DNA from: Rhizobium rhododendri
GTDB taxonomy: Bacteria > Pseudomonadota > Alphaproteobacteria > Rhizobiales > Rhizobiaceae
Direction of reading: 5' to 3'
NCBI RefSeq assembly: GCF_007000325.2
Contig: NZ_CP117267.1
Location: 558,001-622,000 of the forward strand
Length of the DNA stretch: 64,000 nt
Part shown: positions 48,815-57,787 of the stretch, piece by piece
Numbering within the stretch: position 1 is the stretch's first letter
How the letters are laid out: the number at the start of each line of letters is the position of its first letter
The notes under the pieces: generated by a model
Seen by the model: only the letters and a program-made list of their open reading frames with translations
Database searches by the model: none
What the model was told of the DNA's origin: nothing
Translations under genes and position numbers: made by a program

Positions 48815-50053
48815 TCAGGCTGCACCGCTCTTTTCATGTCGCGGCCGAACCATCCAGCTGTAGACCGCGCCGGCTGACAGCAGCACGCAGGTGCCTAAAA
48901 ATACCGCGCGCATGCCGATGTGGCCGCCGACGAAGCCGCCGAGCACCGGGCCGACCACCTGGCCGACGAACTGCGACGAGGTCGACAGGCCGAGGATACC
49001 GCCGGCGGCCGCATCGGGCACGCTGTGGCGGATGACGGCGGCGATGCAGGGCAGCAGCCCGCCGAGCGCCACGCCCATCAGGAAGCGCAGTATAATCAGC
49101 TGCCAGGCGCTGGTCACGAACGCCTGCGGTATCAACAGCAGCGCGGCGATGCCGAGCGCGCCTGATATCACCGGCCAGTGGCCGATGCGGTCGGCGAGCT
49201 TGCCCAGCCACGAGGCCGATAGCACGCTTCCCAGCGCCGCCACGGACATCACCACGCCCGATATCAGCGTCAGCTTCGTCTGGTCGTCGATAAGGTCTGC
49301 GACATAGACGGTGATGATCGGCTCGATCGACATGTTGGCGAGCATCAACAGCATGCCGGTTGCCAGCATGGCGATGACCGGCCGCTTGTCCTCGATCGAG
49401 CGCCAGCCGCCGCTAGCCTTGGCGGCTTGTCTGCGGGAGGCCGATTTCTCCTCCTTGATCAACAACATGGTGGCGAGGAAGGTCAGGAAGATCACCCCGC
49501 CGGCTGCAAGGAACGTGTTGCGGATGCCGATGATAGCCGGCAGCGCGCCGCCGATCAGCGGCCCCACCAGATTGCCGGCCATGATGCCCGAAGATACCAT
49601 GCCGAGCGCCCAGGCGACGCGATGCTTTGGCGTCTGCGTGGCCACAAGCACCATCGACCCCGAGGCATAGCCGCCGGCAAGCCCGGTGAACAGCCGCAAC
49701 GCCACCAGCTGCCAGACGCTGTCGACCATGCCCATCAGGCCGATGGCGAGGGTCATGCCGAGGCTGGCGCGCACGAGCATCAGCTTGCGGCCGTAGATAT
49801 CGCCGAGCCTGCCCCAGATCGGCGCGACGAAGGCTGCGGCAAAGAAGGTGGCGCCATAGGCGATGCCCGACCACTGGACGATTCCGGCCTTGTCGCTGAC
49901 GCCGAGTTCTTCGACATAGAGCGGCAGAAACGGCAGCAGCAGCGTCATCGCGACGATGGTGGTGAAGGAGCCGACGAGGCAGACGATCATGTTGCGCATC
50001 CAGTGCGCCGTGACATCCTCGCTCGCGGTCTTGCTCATGCCCGTCCCGGTCAT
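48815..50053 (-). CDS. MFS multidrug-type transporter
   Basis: A 412-residue 12-helix major facilitator. The loop motif RLGDIYGRKLMLVRASLG is motif A of drug/H+ antiporters, and there are two six-helix halves with a central loop (KEEKSASRRQAAK). ATG 50053 overlaps the stop of the PEBP gene (ATGA), so it is translationally coupled to it. Likely exports a small molecule. The AraC-type gene upstream may regulate. Confidence 0.9.
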   Translation of the reverse strand: MTGTGMSKTASEDVTAHWMRNMIVCLVGSFTTIVAMTLLLPFLPLYVEELGVSDKAGIVQWSGIAYGATFFAAAFVAPIWGRLGDIYGRKLMLVRASLGMTLAIGLMGMVDSVWQLVALRLFTGLAGGYASGSMVLVATQTPKHRVAWALGMVSSGIMAGNLVGPLIGGALPAIIGIRNTFLAAGGVIFLTFLATMLLIKEEKSASRRQAAKASGGWRSIEDKRPVIAMLATGMLLMLANMSIEPIITVYVADLIDDQTKLTLISGVVMSVAALGSVLSASWLGKLADRIGHWPVISGALGIAALLLIPQAFVTSAWQLIILRFLMGVALGGLLPCIAAVIRHSVPDAAAGGILGLSTSSQFVGQVVGPVLGGFVGGHIGMRAVFLGTCVLLSAGAVYSWMVRPRHEKSGAA

Positions 50054-50757
50054 TCCCTGGCCCTGGCGTTCAATGTATAGCGCAGTTCGGCGGTGCCGCT
50101 CGACAGGATATGGCCATCGGCGGCCAGCAGCAGGTCCGCCCGGGTGAACGCGTCCGGCAGGCCGAGGTGCTCCACATCCAGCGCGTAGACGGTGACGCGA
50201 TAGTGGTGGATGCGCTGATCGTTCCAGGGTGGGCAGGCGCCGTGATAGCCGCCCTGCGGGCCGTTCTTCAGCGACCCCTCGCCAAAGCCGTTCTGTCCTC
50301 GCCGGCCGTGGTCGGTGCGTTTCAGCGGCAGTCCCGCCTTGGTCAGGCCGTTGCCGTCGATTGCCTCGGGCAAGTGGCTGAAGTCGGAGGGAATGTCGGC
50401 CAGCACCCAATGGACGAATTCCTCGCGCGGCGCGGTCTCGGCAATCACCGTGTCATCCCTGTTGAAGCCGCTGCGATCGACGGGCACGTCGGGATCGACC
50501 ATGGTGACGGCATAGGATTTCGTGCCCGTCGGGCCCTTCGACCAGGACAGCGACGGGCTCTCGTTTCGTCCCGGCCTGAGCTTGCCCTGATGCACGACGC
50601 AGGCAGCATTTGCCGGCGGCAGCATACGTCCGGGCTCGGCCTTGCCGAAGCTGACCGCAAGATCGGCGGCAAAGGCCGGCACTGCCGAGGCGGGGAGAAT
50701 GAGGCCAGCCACGGCGGCAAGCACAATGGCACTCGGAAATCTGTCACTCGTTCGCAT
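50050..50757 (-). CDS. YbhB/YbcL-type PEBP periplasmic protein
   Basis: A 235-residue phosphatidylethanolamine-binding-protein homologue. A signal peptide (first ~30 residues ending AVPAFA) sends it to the periplasm. Family segments are ENESPSLSW-like NESPSLSWSKGP, YAVTMVDPDVP, FVHWVLADIP and YHGACPPWNDQRIHHYRVTVYALDV. Function of bacterial PEBPs is unclear. Its stop overlaps the start of the MFS gene by an ATGA, suggesting a common operon. Confidence 0.9.
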   Translation of the reverse strand: MRTSDRFPSAIVLAAVAGLILPASAVPAFAADLAVSFGKAEPGRMLPPANAACVVHQGKLRPGRNESPSLSWSKGPTGTKSYAVTMVDPDVPVDRSGFNRDDTVIAETAPREEFVHWVLADIPSDFSHLPEAIDGNGLTKAGLPLKRTDHGRRGQNGFGEGSLKNGPQGGYHGACPPWNDQRIHHYRVTVYALDVEHLGLPDAFTRADLLLAADGHILSSGTAELRYTLNARARE

Positions 50758-50848
50758 GGAAGCCCCTTTGGTGGATCGCTGGACACTGGCTAACAGATCG
50801 CCGGCCGGACCATGAGCACGGAAACGCTCGATTGGAAGTCTGAAACGC

Positions 50849-51688
50849 TTAAATCGGCTCGGTCGTGCCGTGCTGGATGAGCGCCCGCCGGCGTTCTGCA
50901 AAGCGCCTGGGCGAGCGGTAGCCTGTCGCCAGCGCCGCTTCCCGCAGGCTAAGCCCATCCTCCGCCAGCATCGTTTCGGCCAGTGCCATGCGCTCGCCGG
51001 CAATCACGGCACGGAGCGAGGTGCCCTCCATCCCCAGCCGCCGGCGCAGCGTCGCATTGCTGGTGCCGAGCTCGGCGGCGATCAGGTCGGCAGTCCAGGC
51101 CCGGTCGGGCTGCCAGCGCACCAGCGCCCGGATGGCATCGGTCGTGGTCTCCGCCCGCGCGGGCAGGGCGCCACGCATTGCCAGAACCATCAGGATTTCC
51201 AGCACCCGGTGTTCGGCGATCATCGTCGGCAGATTGCCGTCCATGATCCCGTCGCCGGCATGGCGGATCGCCTCGGCAAGCGCCGCATCGAGCCCGATGT
51301 GGGCAAGCGCAGGCCGCCGCAGCGGAGAGAGGCCGGACTCTGCCCGGCGCACCAGCGCATCCGGGAAGTCGATGAAGATGGCGCGGTATGCGCCGCTTGC
51401 CGGATCCGGATCGTTGACGACCTCGCCGCGCCAACCGGACGGCAGCACCAGAACCGTGCCGGCATCGAGACGCTGATGGCGGCCCATGCTGAGCACTTCC
51501 TTGCTGCCCTCGACGATGACAACGATCGACAGGCGCGCAAAGGCGGCACCGGCAATGCGCTCGCGCCTGTGGGTGACGAAGGAGAACAGCGACGGTGCGG
51601 CATTCCGGTCGGCGAGCGGCGCCATCGGCCTGCGATCTTCAGCCACCAGACGGCGCAGGCGCTCGAGAATGAGACGGGATTCAGACAT
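50849..51688 (-). CDS. AraC family transcriptional regulator
   Basis: A 279-residue regulator with an N-terminal cupin-like sensor (about 1-170, RLSIVVIVEGSKEVLSM...AGTVLVLPSG) and a C-terminal AraC HTH pair (LIAAELGTSNATLRRRLGMEGTSLRAVIAGERMALAETMLAEDGLSLREAALATGYRSPRRFAERRR). ATG 51688 has GGAG upstream. 91 bp before the PEBP-MFS pair on the same strand, so either the first gene or the activator of that pair. Confidence 0.9.
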   Translation of the reverse strand: MSESRLILERLRRLVAEDRRPMAPLADRNAAPSLFSFVTHRRERIAGAAFARLSIVVIVEGSKEVLSMGRHQRLDAGTVLVLPSGWRGEVVNDPDPASGAYRAIFIDFPDALVRRAESGLSPLRRPALAHIGLDAALAEAIRHAGDGIMDGNLPTMIAEHRVLEILMVLAMRGALPARAETTTDAIRALVRWQPDRAWTADLIAAELGTSNATLRRRLGMEGTSLRAVIAGERMALAETMLAEDGLSLREAALATGYRSPRRFAERRRALIQHGTTEPI

Positions 51689-51879
51689 GTCATGCTCCAG
51701 GCGGGAGCCGATATCTACGCCGACGTTTCGCCGGATGCCAAGGCCGGATACGGCGTAAAACGGCGTCTTTTCCGCATGTAGACGGGAACTAGCGACAGGC
51801 TGGCGTCGCCAAAAGATGGAACCGACCGCCGCTGGCAAATGTTATGGTTGTGCCCATCATAAGAGAAGAGGATATCCCC

Positions 51880-52089
51880 ATGACAGACGAAGCCAGGATC
51901 TCGCCCGCTGCCCAGTCGCTGAAGCAGGAACAGGCAGACCAGCGCAACACCGCCGCAAAAGGCGACCTCGACACCGGACTCGAGGATAGCTTTCCGGCAT
52001 CCGACCCGGTCTCCATGACGACAAGCAGCATTTCCGGCGGTCGCACCGACGTCGAGGAAGCTGAAAAGGTCAAGACCCAGGCGGAATAG
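51880..52089 (+). CDS. Small acidic hypothetical protein
   Basis: A 69-residue acidic protein with the central motif LDTGLEDSFPASDPVS, which I recognise as a recurrent motif in small alphaproteobacterial proteins of unknown function. ATG 51880 has AGAGGAT upstream. The frame is open to 51844, but the first 12 residues add nothing. Confidence 0.65.
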   Translation: MTDEARISPAAQSLKQEQADQRNTAAKGDLDTGLEDSFPASDPVSMTTSSISGGRTDVEEAEKVKTQAE

Positions 52090-52107
52090 CCGCCGGTGCC
52101 GAACCCG

Positions 52108-52848
52108 TCAGGCTCCGGGGCCTGAGAGCCCAGACGGCAGGACTGCATCGCGCAATTCGTCCTGTCCGGGCTGTCGGTCGGCAGCCTTGTGCAGCAGTGT
52201 CGACGTGTAGCCGCGCGTCCCGTTGCCTTCGATCAGCGTCACGTCGGCATTCCCGGGATTGTCGGATTCTTCGAGCCAGGTGACGGGATGCTGCAGGAAA
52301 TTCATCTCGAAGGCACGGTTGGTAACGCCGTGGCCGACGATCAATACGCTATCGTGGCCGTGCAGTGCCTCATGCATGACGGTCTGCAGGAACAGCCGCA
52401 TGCGCTGCGCCACGTCGGCGCGGCTTTCGCCATCCGGTGGCCGGGCGTAAAACTTGGCGCCATTGCTGCGCAGCCGCGCCCACCGCTCGAACTCGTCCGG
52501 AAACTTCTGCCTTTGCTCGACATGGTCGTAGATCTCGGTGAAGACTCCGAAATCCTGCTCGCGCAACAGATAGTCTTCCCGCACCTTGCCGACGGTTGCT
52601 GCTGGCAACACCGTCAAAAGCGCATCCTTGCTCTGGCGCGTCCTGAGGAACGGCGAGAACCAGACGCGCAGCTTCGGACGCTCGAACTCGGGAAGGCTGT
52701 CCAGGTATTTGGCAATCACGCCGCCAGCCTGCGCCACCTGACGATAGCCCCATTGGCTCAAGGGCACGTTGTGGTCGCCGAATTCACGGTAGGCATGGCC
52801 ATCGAGGTTGCCGAGGGATTCGCCGTGGCGAACGAGAAAGATGCGCAT
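52108..52848 (-). CDS. Histidine phosphatase family protein
   Basis: A 246-residue phosphoglycerate-mutase-type phosphatase: RHG motif LVRHGESLGNLDG, second arginine area SPFLRTRQS, and VLIVGHGVTNR with the second catalytic His. Broad-specificity phosphatase or mutase; substrate unknown. Confidence 0.88.
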   Translation of the reverse strand: MRIFLVRHGESLGNLDGHAYREFGDHNVPLSQWGYRQVAQAGGVIAKYLDSLPEFERPKLRVWFSPFLRTRQSKDALLTVLPAATVGKVREDYLLREQDFGVFTEIYDHVEQRQKFPDEFERWARLRSNGAKFYARPPDGESRADVAQRMRLFLQTVMHEALHGHDSVLIVGHGVTNRAFEMNFLQHPVTWLEESDNPGNADVTLIEGNGTRGYTSTLLHKAADRQPGQDELRDAVLPSGLSGPGA

Positions 52849-52903
52849 CAGCCGTTCCGCATTGTCAGCATGCCACCGCTGGCGGCGTGTTTCGGGGCAA
52901 GGC

Positions 52904-53095
52904 TCAGAGCCGCCGGGACCAGAGCATTGCCACGACACCGCAGATCGCCGTGATCGCGCCGCGGTAGACCCAGGGGCGCTGGTCGATCATGAAGCTGCTG
53001 GCGGGGTAGGGGAAGTAACCGCTGCCCTGTGCGGCCCAGATCACTCCGGCGATGAACAGCAACAGACCCAAAACAAACAACGCTTTTCTTGCCAT
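52904..53095 (-). CDS. Small membrane protein
   Basis: A 63-residue protein with two membrane segments (LFVLGLLLFIAGVIWA and YRGAITAICGVVAML), and a short loop GSGYFPYPASSFMIDQRPW. Strong AGGATGGG ribosome site. Unknown function, of a type common in alphaproteobacteria. Confidence 0.72.
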   Translation of the reverse strand: MARKALFVLGLLLFIAGVIWAAQGSGYFPYPASSFMIDQRPWVYRGAITAICGVVAMLWSRRL

Positions 53096-53248
53096 CGTCC
53101 CATCCTCGCTTGAAAGGACGACATAGCAGTTCCTGCGCCCGATGCCTACCGTCACGATGGTGGTGAAGAGGCTACTGACAGAATCTGACAGTGGGAGCGT
53201 CTACTCCTGCGACATCGAGCAAGTCTCGCAAACGGCAAGGAGCACCAC

Positions 53249-53548
53249 ATGATAACCTGGTTACGCAGCGCGGCCATTGCGCCCGGCAAGGTCCCCGACG
53301 CATTCGCCTTCGTCAAAAAGGCAGCAGGGCTGATTGAAGAAAACCACGGCATCCGGATCGCCATCAGCCGGCCGCTCGCCGGAAATCCGACGCGGATATT
53401 CTGGTCTGCGCAGCACGAGGATCTTCAGGCCTTCGAGCGTGACCACAAGGCGATCAACACCGATGCCGCGTTTCTGCGATTGCTCGGCGAGGCCAGCAGC
53501 TGCTTCATTGCCGGCTCGACTCACGATGAAATTCTGCAGACGATTTAA
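53249..53548 (+). CDS. Hypothetical protein
   Basis: A 99-residue protein, MITWLRSAAIAPGKVPDAFAFVKKAAGLIEENHGIRIAISRPLAGNPTRIFWSAQHEDL onward. The alternation of strands and helices suggests a dimeric ferredoxin-like barrel such as found in short monooxygenase-like proteins. Ribosome site AAGGAGCACC. Not recognised with certainty. Confidence 0.72.
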   Translation: MITWLRSAAIAPGKVPDAFAFVKKAAGLIEENHGIRIAISRPLAGNPTRIFWSAQHEDLQAFERDHKAINTDAAFLRLLGEASSCFIAGSTHDEILQTI

Positions 53549-53587
53549 GGATGCGACGATGACAGATGCCGGCAGCGCCAGCGCTGC

Positions 53588-53776
53588 TCAAATCAGGCTC
53601 CCGACCTCGATCGTCGGGTGGTCGGACGGGATCGCGATGGCTATGTCGGCATCTTCGAGCCCAGCCATGGCTACCGCCTTCGCGTCGGAAATGCCGACGA
53701 GCGCAAGGTTGGGGTAGGCGCGGGCTCGAAGCGGTGTCTCGACAATGACCGAACGGCCCTTGAAAAAGAACAACAT
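53588..53776 (-). CDS. Small hypothetical protein
   Basis: A 62-residue protein MLFFFKGRSVIVETPLRARAYPNLALVGISDAKAVAMAGLEDADIAIAIPSDHPTIEVGSLI with a strong AGGAGAG site 8 bases before ATG 53776. No family recognised; convergent with the previous gene. Confidence 0.62.
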   Translation of the reverse strand: MLFFFKGRSVIVETPLRARAYPNLALVGISDAKAVAMAGLEDADIAIAIPSDHPTIEVGSLI

Positions 53777-53904
53777 GGCACTCTCCTGTGGGCGTTGGCG
53801 ATGCTTGACGAGGGGCTTCTGGCGCATGTCGTAGAGGCCGGCGGCAGTTGGATCAGGATGCCTTCAGGCGATCCGTCCGGAAATGCTGCCGGTCAAGGCC
53901 GCCG

Positions 53905-54126
53905 TTACTCGGCGGCGATATCCGGAGCGATGTCATAGGCTTCGATATCGCGCTCCTGGCTTACACGCTCCTGGGAGACTTCGTCGTTGCGCATCCGGTA
54001 TTGCGGCGAATTATCCCGCACCGGCAGCAGGGCGATGATGCGGTAGGTATCGGCTGCACGCGGCGACAGGCCTTGGCGGCTCTTGAGGCGTACGGACTGG
54101 CCGATCGGGAAACGATGAACTGACAT
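53905..54126 (-). CDS. Small conserved hypothetical protein
   Basis: A 73-residue protein (MSVHRFPIGQSVRLKS...AADTYRIIALLPVRDNSPQYRMRNDEVSQERV). The SVHRF-GQxVRLKS and DNSPQYRMRND segments are familiar from conserved small rhizobial proteins. Possibly a small beta-barrel. Function unknown. Confidence 0.72.
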   Translation of the reverse strand: MSVHRFPIGQSVRLKSRQGLSPRAADTYRIIALLPVRDNSPQYRMRNDEVSQERVSQERDIEAYDIAPDIAAE

Positions 54127-54673
54127 GGGCGCTTTTGCTCTCCGCCACGTCGCCGGTCGCCATCAGGGCGCCGTAGCGTGGTCTTTATCTCAAAGTCGAG
54201 TACTGAGGCGAATGCCATCCGCGGCATCCGTCGATCGCAAGGCGCCGGTCAAGGCCAACTCGGGACAACGTGTGATTGCCGCCCGTCCCTGGCTCTCCAG
54301 TCCCCAGCGATCGACAAGAGCATAGCATGAAGCGCGCGACAGGCTAGACCTCTTGGCGGTTGCAGTCCTGCCGAAGGCTTTGACACTCGGAACGTGCCCA
54401 TGAAGGGCTAATCCAGCGTTTCATGACGACCGCGTCGATGCGGCGACAACTGCAGGCTGAATGCGGCCCGTGCTGCCAATACAGGCGGCGGACCCCTCCA
54501 GCGGCGAGCGACATGGTAGGCCCTCCGGGCCTCCGCTACCTAGCCTGTTTGTCATGCGCCTGAAATACGGCGGATTTTTTCGGTAGGCGCTCCGATTTTT
54601 GGCCCCTGCGCGGTTGCCTCGTGCGGGTTCCGCTCCTATGTTCCGCCTCACCTGCCAACAGGAGAACAAGACC
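54127..54673. other. Long non-coding stretch before superoxide dismutase
   Basis: 547 bp without a supported gene. I see no hairpin array or repeat, only the promoter region of the sod gene toward its end. A small RNA or regulatory leader could be here, but nothing in the sequence shows it clearly. Confidence 0.5.
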
Positions 54674-55276
54674 ATGGCTTTCGAATTGCCTGAACTTCCC
54701 TATGACTACGATGCGCTTTCCCCCTTCATGTCGAAGGAAACCCTCGAGTTTCACCACGACAAGCATCACAAGGCCTATGTCGACAACGGCAACAAGCTCG
54801 CCGCCGAAGCCGGCATGAGCGATCTGTCGGTCGAAGAGGTCGTCAAGAAGTCGTTCGGCACCAATGCCGGTCTCTTCAACAACGCTGCCCAGCACTACAA
54901 CCACATCCATTTCTGGAAGTGGATGAAGAAGGGCGGCGGCGGCAACAAGCTGCCCGGCAAGCTGGAAACAGCCTTCGCCTCCGATCTCGGCGGCTATGAC
55001 AAGTTCAAGGCCGATTTCGCAGCCGCAGGCACCACGCAGTTCGGCTCCGGCTGGGCCTGGCTCTCCGTCAAGAACGGCAAGCTCGAAATCTCCAAGACAC
55101 CGAACGGCGAAAACCCGCTAGTCCACGGCGCAAGCCCGATCCTCGGCGTCGACGTCTGGGAACACTCCTATTACATCGACTACCGCAACGCCCGCCCGAA
55201 ATATCTCGAGGCATTCATCGACAGCCTGATCAACTGGGATCACGTGCTGGAAATGTACGAAACGGCAACCAAGTAA
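54674..55276 (+). CDS. sodB: Superoxide dismutase, Fe/Mn type
   Basis: A 200-residue Fe/Mn superoxide dismutase. Metal ligand H27 in EFHHDKHHKAYVDN, second His in AQHYNHIHFWKWM, and Asp/His in DVWEHSYYIDY; the Gln/Gly signature GGYDKFKADFAAAGTTQFGSGWAWL. Rhizobial enzymes of this type may use either metal. Strong AGGAGAAC ribosome site and terminator after the gene. Confidence 0.96.
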   Translation: MAFELPELPYDYDALSPFMSKETLEFHHDKHHKAYVDNGNKLAAEAGMSDLSVEEVVKKSFGTNAGLFNNAAQHYNHIHFWKWMKKGGGGNKLPGKLETAFASDLGGYDKFKADFAAAGTTQFGSGWAWLSVKNGKLEISKTPNGENPLVHGASPILGVDVWEHSYYIDYRNARPKYLEAFIDSLINWDHVLEMYETATK

Positions 55277-55294
55277 GTCTAGCGCACCACCCAG

Positions 55295-55322
55295 AAAGCC
55301 CGGCCCCGCGCCGGGCTTTTTT
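55295..55322 (+). terminator. Rho-independent terminator after sodB
   Basis: AAAGCCCGG (55295-55303) / CCGGGCTTT (55311-55319) with a T6 run (55317-55322). Confidence 0.85.
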
Positions 55323-55342
55323 CTATTTTGGCCGGCCTCCGC

Positions 55343-55435
55343 CAATCTCCCCTTGCGGGAGAGATGTCGGCATCGTCGACAGAGGGGCGCGCCGCCCCAC
55401 GCGCAAGATGGCCTCTTGCCCCATCCAACTCAGCC
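55343..55435. repeat. Probable rhizobial mosaic repeat
   Basis: CTCCCC-TTGCGG-GAGAG type hairpin at the start, followed by a GACAGAGGGGCGCGCCGCCCCACGC segment, a wording I associate with intergenic mosaic elements of rhizobia. Single copy of this variant in the window. Confidence 0.4.
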
Positions 55436-55582
55436 GCCAATCCACAAAAATCCCCCTCGCGTGGACCGCCATAAATCAGGCGCAGTTCAATTTAACCTTG
55501 CAGGCCGGCGGACCGGTTGTGCCAACCGTCTGCCTGGGCGCGAAACGTCGCGGCCAATACACGCACGGGGGATCGCCACCGC

Positions 55583-56698
55583 ATGTCCAGCAAGCCGAGA
55601 ATCGCAGTCCTTTTTGGGGGACGTTCCTCCGAGCACGAGGTTTCGCTCATGTCCGCCGCCAATGTGGTCGGCGCCATGGATCGCTCCCGCTACGAGATCG
55701 TCCCCATCGCCGTCACCCGCAGCGGCGAATGGCTGTTGATCGACTGGGACGGCGCGACGATGCCTTCGGCCGTGCCGGCGACCGGCACCGGCGTCTGCCT
55801 GCTGCCGGGCGGCCGCGGACGGATGATGGCGATGCCGCCGGCGGGCGCGGCCTATGAGTTGCCCCCGGTCTCTGTGGTGTTTCCGGTGCTGCATGGCCTG
55901 TTCGGCGAGGACGGCTCGGTGCAGGGGCACTGCGAGGTCGCCGATGTCGCCTATGTCGGCTGCGGTATTCTCGGCTCGGTCGCGGCGCTGGACAAGGACA
56001 TCGCCAAGCGGCTGCTTGCGGATGCCGGGCTTGCGGTTGCCCCCTCGGTGACGCTGCGGCGCGGCGACCCGGCGTCGTTCGAGACGATCTCGACGACGCT
56101 CGGGCTACCCGTCTTCGTTAAACCGGCCCGGCAGGGATCGTCGGTCGGCGTCGGCAGGGCACGGACGTCCGACGAGTTCACCGGGGTCCTCAGCGACGCC
56201 TTCCGTCATGACGACAAGGTGCTGGTGGAAACCTTCGTCGACGGCCGCGAGATCGAATGCGCGGTGCTGGAGGATGCCGACGGTTCGCTGGTCGTCTCGC
56301 TTCCCGGCGAGATCGTGCCGGCCGAAAAGCACGGCTTCTACAGCTACGACGCCAAGTACATCGATGCCGACGGCGCCGTCGTCAAAGTACCCGCCGATCT
56401 GCCGGACCAGGTGGCCGCAAGCATCCGCGAAATCGCCCGCCGCGCCTTTCTGGCGCTCGGCTGCGAGGGCATGGCCCGTGTCGACGTCTTCCTGAAGGTC
56501 GATGGGACGGTCACCATCAACGAAGTCAACACCATCCCCGGCTTCACCAACATCAGCATGTATCCAAAAGCCTTCGCCGCCAGCGGTATCGACAACACCG
56601 AACTCATCGATCGCCTGATCGCCCACGCGCTGCGCCGCGATAGCGCGCGGCGGTCTGACAAAGCAGCCTCGGCCAAAAGCGAGGTGGCTGCGGCCTGA
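55583..56698 (+). CDS. ddl: D-alanine--D-alanine ligase
   Basis: A 371-residue ATP-grasp ligase that makes D-Ala-D-Ala for peptidoglycan. Motifs VLFGGRSSEHEVSLMSA, LHGLFGEDGSVQG, VKPARQGSSVGVG and TINEVNTIPGFTNISMYP are canonical. ATG 55583 is used; the frame is open to 55517. It is convergent with the aldo-keto reductase gene with a hairpin between. It lies apart from the mur-fts cluster, so it may be a second ligase. Confidence 0.95.
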   Translation: MSSKPRIAVLFGGRSSEHEVSLMSAANVVGAMDRSRYEIVPIAVTRSGEWLLIDWDGATMPSAVPATGTGVCLLPGGRGRMMAMPPAGAAYELPPVSVVFPVLHGLFGEDGSVQGHCEVADVAYVGCGILGSVAALDKDIAKRLLADAGLAVAPSVTLRRGDPASFETISTTLGLPVFVKPARQGSSVGVGRARTSDEFTGVLSDAFRHDDKVLVETFVDGREIECAVLEDADGSLVVSLPGEIVPAEKHGFYSYDAKYIDADGAVVKVPADLPDQVAASIREIARRAFLALGCEGMARVDVFLKVDGTVTINEVNTIPGFTNISMYPKAFAASGIDNTELIDRLIAHALRRDSARRSDKAASAKSEVAAA

Positions 56699-56711
56699 GG
56701 CGGCACAGATA

Positions 56712-56743
56712 GACGTCGGCACTGGAAATCCGTCGCCGACGTC
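56712..56743. terminator. Hairpin between convergent genes
   Basis: GACGTCGGC (56712-56720) / GCCGACGTC (56735-56743), nine perfect pairs, between ddl and the aldo-keto reductase stop. No T-run; possible bidirectional terminator. Confidence 0.4.
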
Positions 56744-56751
56744 CGGCAGTG

Positions 56752-57783
56752 TCAGGCGGCGGACCTTTCGCCGGCTACCCGGCGGCGCAGTCTTGCGTCT
56801 GTGATCGCAGGCGGATTGTATGCTGCATCGAGGGTTCCGACCTCGGTTCCCGGTGAGACGATCTCGTCGATCCTGTCGAGGACCTCGTCACTGAGCCTGA
56901 CCTCGGCGCCGGCAAGCAGTCCGTCCAGTTGATCCATTGTCCGTGGTCCGAGGATGGCGGACGTAACGCCGGGATGGGCAATAGCGAAGGCCATTGCCAT
57001 GTGCATCAGCGACAGGCCTGCGACGTCTGCAACGGTGATGAGTTGCTCGATGACATCGAGCTTGCGCTGGTCGGACATCTGCTTTGGGAAATGGGTGACG
57101 CGTAAACTCTCGGGCAGCGGCTGGCCCTTGCGGTAACGGCCGGCCAGCATGCCCATTGCCAGCGGGCTCCAGACCACAGCGCCCATCCCGTATTTTTCAC
57201 AGGTCGGCAGCACTTCGCGTTCTATGCTGCGGTGGAGAATGGAGTAGGGAGGCTGCTCGGCGCGGAAGCGTGCAGAGCAGCGTCGGTCGGCAACCCATTG
57301 CGCTTCGACGATCTCGGAGACGGGGAAGGTCGATGAACCGATGGCGCGCAGCTTGCCGGCTCGCATCAGGTCGGTAAGGACCGCGAGCGTTTCCTCGATG
57401 TCGGTATCGGGTGACGGCCGGTGGATGTAGAGCAGGTCTATGTAATCGGTTTGCAGTCGGCGCAATGAGTCGTCCACGGCGCGGGTGATCCACCGCCTGG
57501 AGTTGCCTTGGCTGTTCGGGTCCGCCCCCATTGGCAGGTGCGCCTTGGTAGCGAGCACCACAGTGTCGCGGCGTCCCTTCAGGGCTTGGCCGACAATCTC
57601 CTCGGATTCGCCATGGCTGTAGTAATCTGCGGTGTCGATGAAATTTATACCGACATCCAGCGCTTTGTGGATCATGCGAACGCCGTCCTCATGGTCCGGG
57701 TTGCCCATGGCGCCGAACATCATCGCGCCCAGGCAGTAGGGGCTGACCTTGATGCCGGTTTTTCCGAGATTTCTATATTGCAT
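56752..57783 (-). CDS. Aldo/keto reductase
   Basis: A 343-residue AKR with catalytic Asp/Tyr/Lys/His (DTADYYSHGESEEI, TKAHL, YIHRPS). NADPH-binding part in the C-terminal half (VTSAILGPRTMDQLDGLL). Probably reduces aldehydes or ketones. It starts 4 bases after the stop of the hydrolase gene, so it is the second gene of a hydrolase-AKR operon under the divergent TetR regulator. Confidence 0.92.
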   Translation of the reverse strand: MQYRNLGKTGIKVSPYCLGAMMFGAMGNPDHEDGVRMIHKALDVGINFIDTADYYSHGESEEIVGQALKGRRDTVVLATKAHLPMGADPNSQGNSRRWITRAVDDSLRRLQTDYIDLLYIHRPSPDTDIEETLAVLTDLMRAGKLRAIGSSTFPVSEIVEAQWVADRRCSARFRAEQPPYSILHRSIEREVLPTCEKYGMGAVVWSPLAMGMLAGRYRKGQPLPESLRVTHFPKQMSDQRKLDVIEQLITVADVAGLSLMHMAMAFAIAHPGVTSAILGPRTMDQLDGLLAGAEVRLSDEVLDRIDEIVSPGTEVGTLDAAYNPPAITDARLRRRVAGERSAA

Positions 57784-57787
57784 GATC

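Larger units (their letters stand above)
55277..55582. other. Intergenic region after superoxide dismutase
   Basis: 306 bp. It holds a terminator (55295-55322) and a mosaic repeat (55343-55435) before the ddl gene. No gene. Confidence 0.65.
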
